Assembly (NCBI GenBank): GCA_037381915.1
Contig: JARRQJ010000060.1
Location: 1 to 15,861 of the forward strand
DNA: 15,861 nucleotides
DNA from: JARRQJ01 sp037381915
Lineage (GTDB): Bacteria > Pseudomonadota > Gammaproteobacteria > DRLM01
Direction of reading: 5' to 3'
Made by a program: the position numbers and the translations under genes. How positions within the stretch are numbered: position 1 is the first letter of the stretch; each line of letters starts with the position of its first letter. This document shows positions 15,211-15,861 of this stretch, in pieces. The notes beneath the pieces are model-generated. The model ran no database searches. It had not been told where the DNA came from and saw only the letters and a program-made list of their open reading frames with translations.

Positions 15211-15249
15211 GGCCGGGGGAGATCATCACCTCCCCCTTCAAGGGGGAGG
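15211..15249. repeat. purine/pyrimidine palindrome with competing arms
   Basis: CTCCCCC (15230-15236) can pair with GGGGGAG on either side (15215-15221 or 15242-15248). With the right-hand copy it forms the 10-bp near-perfect palindrome 15229-15249. A related, weaker palindrome, CACCCCCTT with AAGGGCAGGGTG, occurs at 15394-15415. This type of C-rich palindrome is a common dispersed intergenic repeat in proteobacteria. Confidence 0.5.
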
Positions 15250-15317
15250 CCGGGAGGGGGATGGGGTGCTTGCCGGGCGTCTATGTATCCTTAATGAAAT
15301 TCACCCCCACCTCTATG

Positions 15318-15358
15318 CCCGCCGGGGTGGAGCATCACTTCTGCACCCGTTCGGCGGG
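15318..15358. repeat. long imperfect hairpin
   Basis: CCCGCCG-GGGTG (15318-15329) pairs with CACCC (15344-15348) and CGGCGGG (15352-15358), 12 base pairs interrupted by a three-base bulge (GTT). The loop is 14 nt. Confidence 0.45.
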
Positions 15359-15472
15359 GAAAACGTTCACCGGACCTTCTCCTCCTTCCGCCTCACCCCC
15401 TTGAAGGGCAGGGTGTCGTTATCGTCGAGCTTCCAGCTTCAACCCGACTTCCCCCATGCGACCGCCGTATCG

Positions 15473-15505
15473 CTCAAACCACTTTGAGTCCTCCGGCATA
15501 GCCGG
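15473..15505. repeat. double hairpin, possible REP or IS200/IS605-type end remnant
   Basis: CTCAAA (15473-15478) with TTTGAG (15483-15488) and, 4 nt later, CCGGC (15493-15497) with GCCGG (15501-15505) form two adjacent stems, followed by GGGTTTACC. Paired short stems like this resemble REP sequences or the ends of single-strand transposing elements. No transposase gene is present in the window. It could alternatively help terminate the yheT-like transcript, though it lacks a T-run. Confidence 0.4.
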
Positions 15506-15549
15506 GGGTTTACCTCCATGAATTATGCAAACCATGCCTAAGCACGGAC

Positions 15550-15861
15550 TCAAGCAATGTGGGTTGCGAGGAACGCCGGTACGCGGCTTTCCAGCCAATA
15601 GTGCGGTGCCCACGGCTGCCCGGCGACGAAGCCCACATGCCCGCCGTGATTCGACAGTTCCAGGGTGATCGCCGCGGACAAATCGCTTGCCTTAGGCACC
15701 ACGCTCGGCGACATGAACGGATCGTTGGCGGCATGAATCACCAATGACGGCGTCGTCACGGCGGCGAGATAGGGCTTGCAGCTGGCACGGGTGTAATAAT
15801 CGTCGGCGTCACGAAATCCGTGCAACGGGGCGGTAATGCGGTCATCGAATTCCCGCAGGCT
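15550..15861 (-). CDS. yheT: YheT-family alpha/beta hydrolase, C-terminal part (5' end beyond the window)
   Basis: 103 C-terminal codons ending in TGA at 15550; the frame is open to the right edge (SLREFDDRITAP continuing into LHGFRDADDYYTRAS). This segment is characteristic of YheT/embryogenesis-associated hydrolases, as is the following KPYLAAVTTPSLVIHAANDPFM. The Asp of AANDPF and the His of GGHVGF are the expected second and third members of the catalytic triad; the nucleophilic Ser lies outside the window. The E. coli relative is a putative hydrolase of about 340 residues with unproven substrate. The gene is convergent with srkA. Confidence 0.9.
   Translation of the reverse strand, partial: SLREFDDRITAPLHGFRDADDYYTRASCKPYLAAVTTPSLVIHAANDPFMSPSVVPKASDLSAAITLELSNHGGHVGFVAGQPWAPHYWLESRVPAFLATHIA

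Larger units (their letters stand above)
14910..15549. other. gene-free, palindrome-rich intergenic region between srkA and the yheT-like gene
   Basis: About 640 bases between convergent genes without a supported coding sequence. The one open frame of note (15266-15487 plus) runs across several palindromes and looks non-coding. The stretch holds, in order, a long inverted repeat, a pair of 15-bp repeats, the probable srkA terminator, a CGCCT/AGGCG hairpin (15120-15132) and several GC-rich palindromes, most listed separately. It looks like a collecting site for small mobile or REP-like elements. Confidence 0.6.

Noticed and set aside
15266..15487. 73-residue plus-strand frame in the repeat-rich intergenic region
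   Set aside because: It runs through several palindromes, ends inside one, and shows no family similarity or ribosome site.

Overview
The window looks like a GC-rich gammaproteobacterial chromosome, possibly a Chromatiales or Ectothiorhodospiraceae-type lithotroph, though the lineage is only a guess. It carries a SrkA-type stress kinase, a YheT-family hydrolase, an M17 aminopeptidase of the HTDAEGR type, a two-domain M16 peptidase and a NifA-like sigma-54 activator. No tRNA, rRNA, CRISPR array, transposase or phage gene was seen.

Layout. At 1-83 (minus) there may be the start of a gene running off the left edge. Positions 99-814 hold no convincing gene, but 599-730 could fold into a branched RNA ahead of the secreted M16 zinc peptidase (815-3568). 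Next is what looks like a compact sigma-54 unit: an enhancer-like dyad (3841-3856), a well-matched -24/-12 promoter (3940-3954), a 78-residue membrane protein of DUF2892 type (3994-4230), a strong terminator (4298-4329) and the gene for a GAF-AAA+-Fis activator (4678-6303). A small secreted acidic protein lies on the minus strand (6490-6798).

Positions 12251 down to 7131 form a pyruvate dehydrogenase-type operon on the minus strand: E1 alpha, E1 beta (1-nt overlap), then one 1023-residue protein joining a complete E2 (two lipoyl domains, subunit-binding domain, acyltransferase) to a complete E3 (dihydrolipoamide dehydrogenase). The usual four polypeptides are therefore three, and a palindromic repeat sits just before the fusion gene. 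The operon is divergent from the M17 aminopeptidase gene (12433-13911), which is followed after 17 nt by srkA (13929-14909). Positions 14910-15549 are gene-free and crowded with palindromes and short repeats. The window ends inside a yheT-like gene on the minus strand.

The two most interesting items are the E2-E3 fusion, with its nearly identical lipoyl domains and altered acyltransferase motif, and the apparently self-contained sigma-54 unit controlling a tiny membrane protein.
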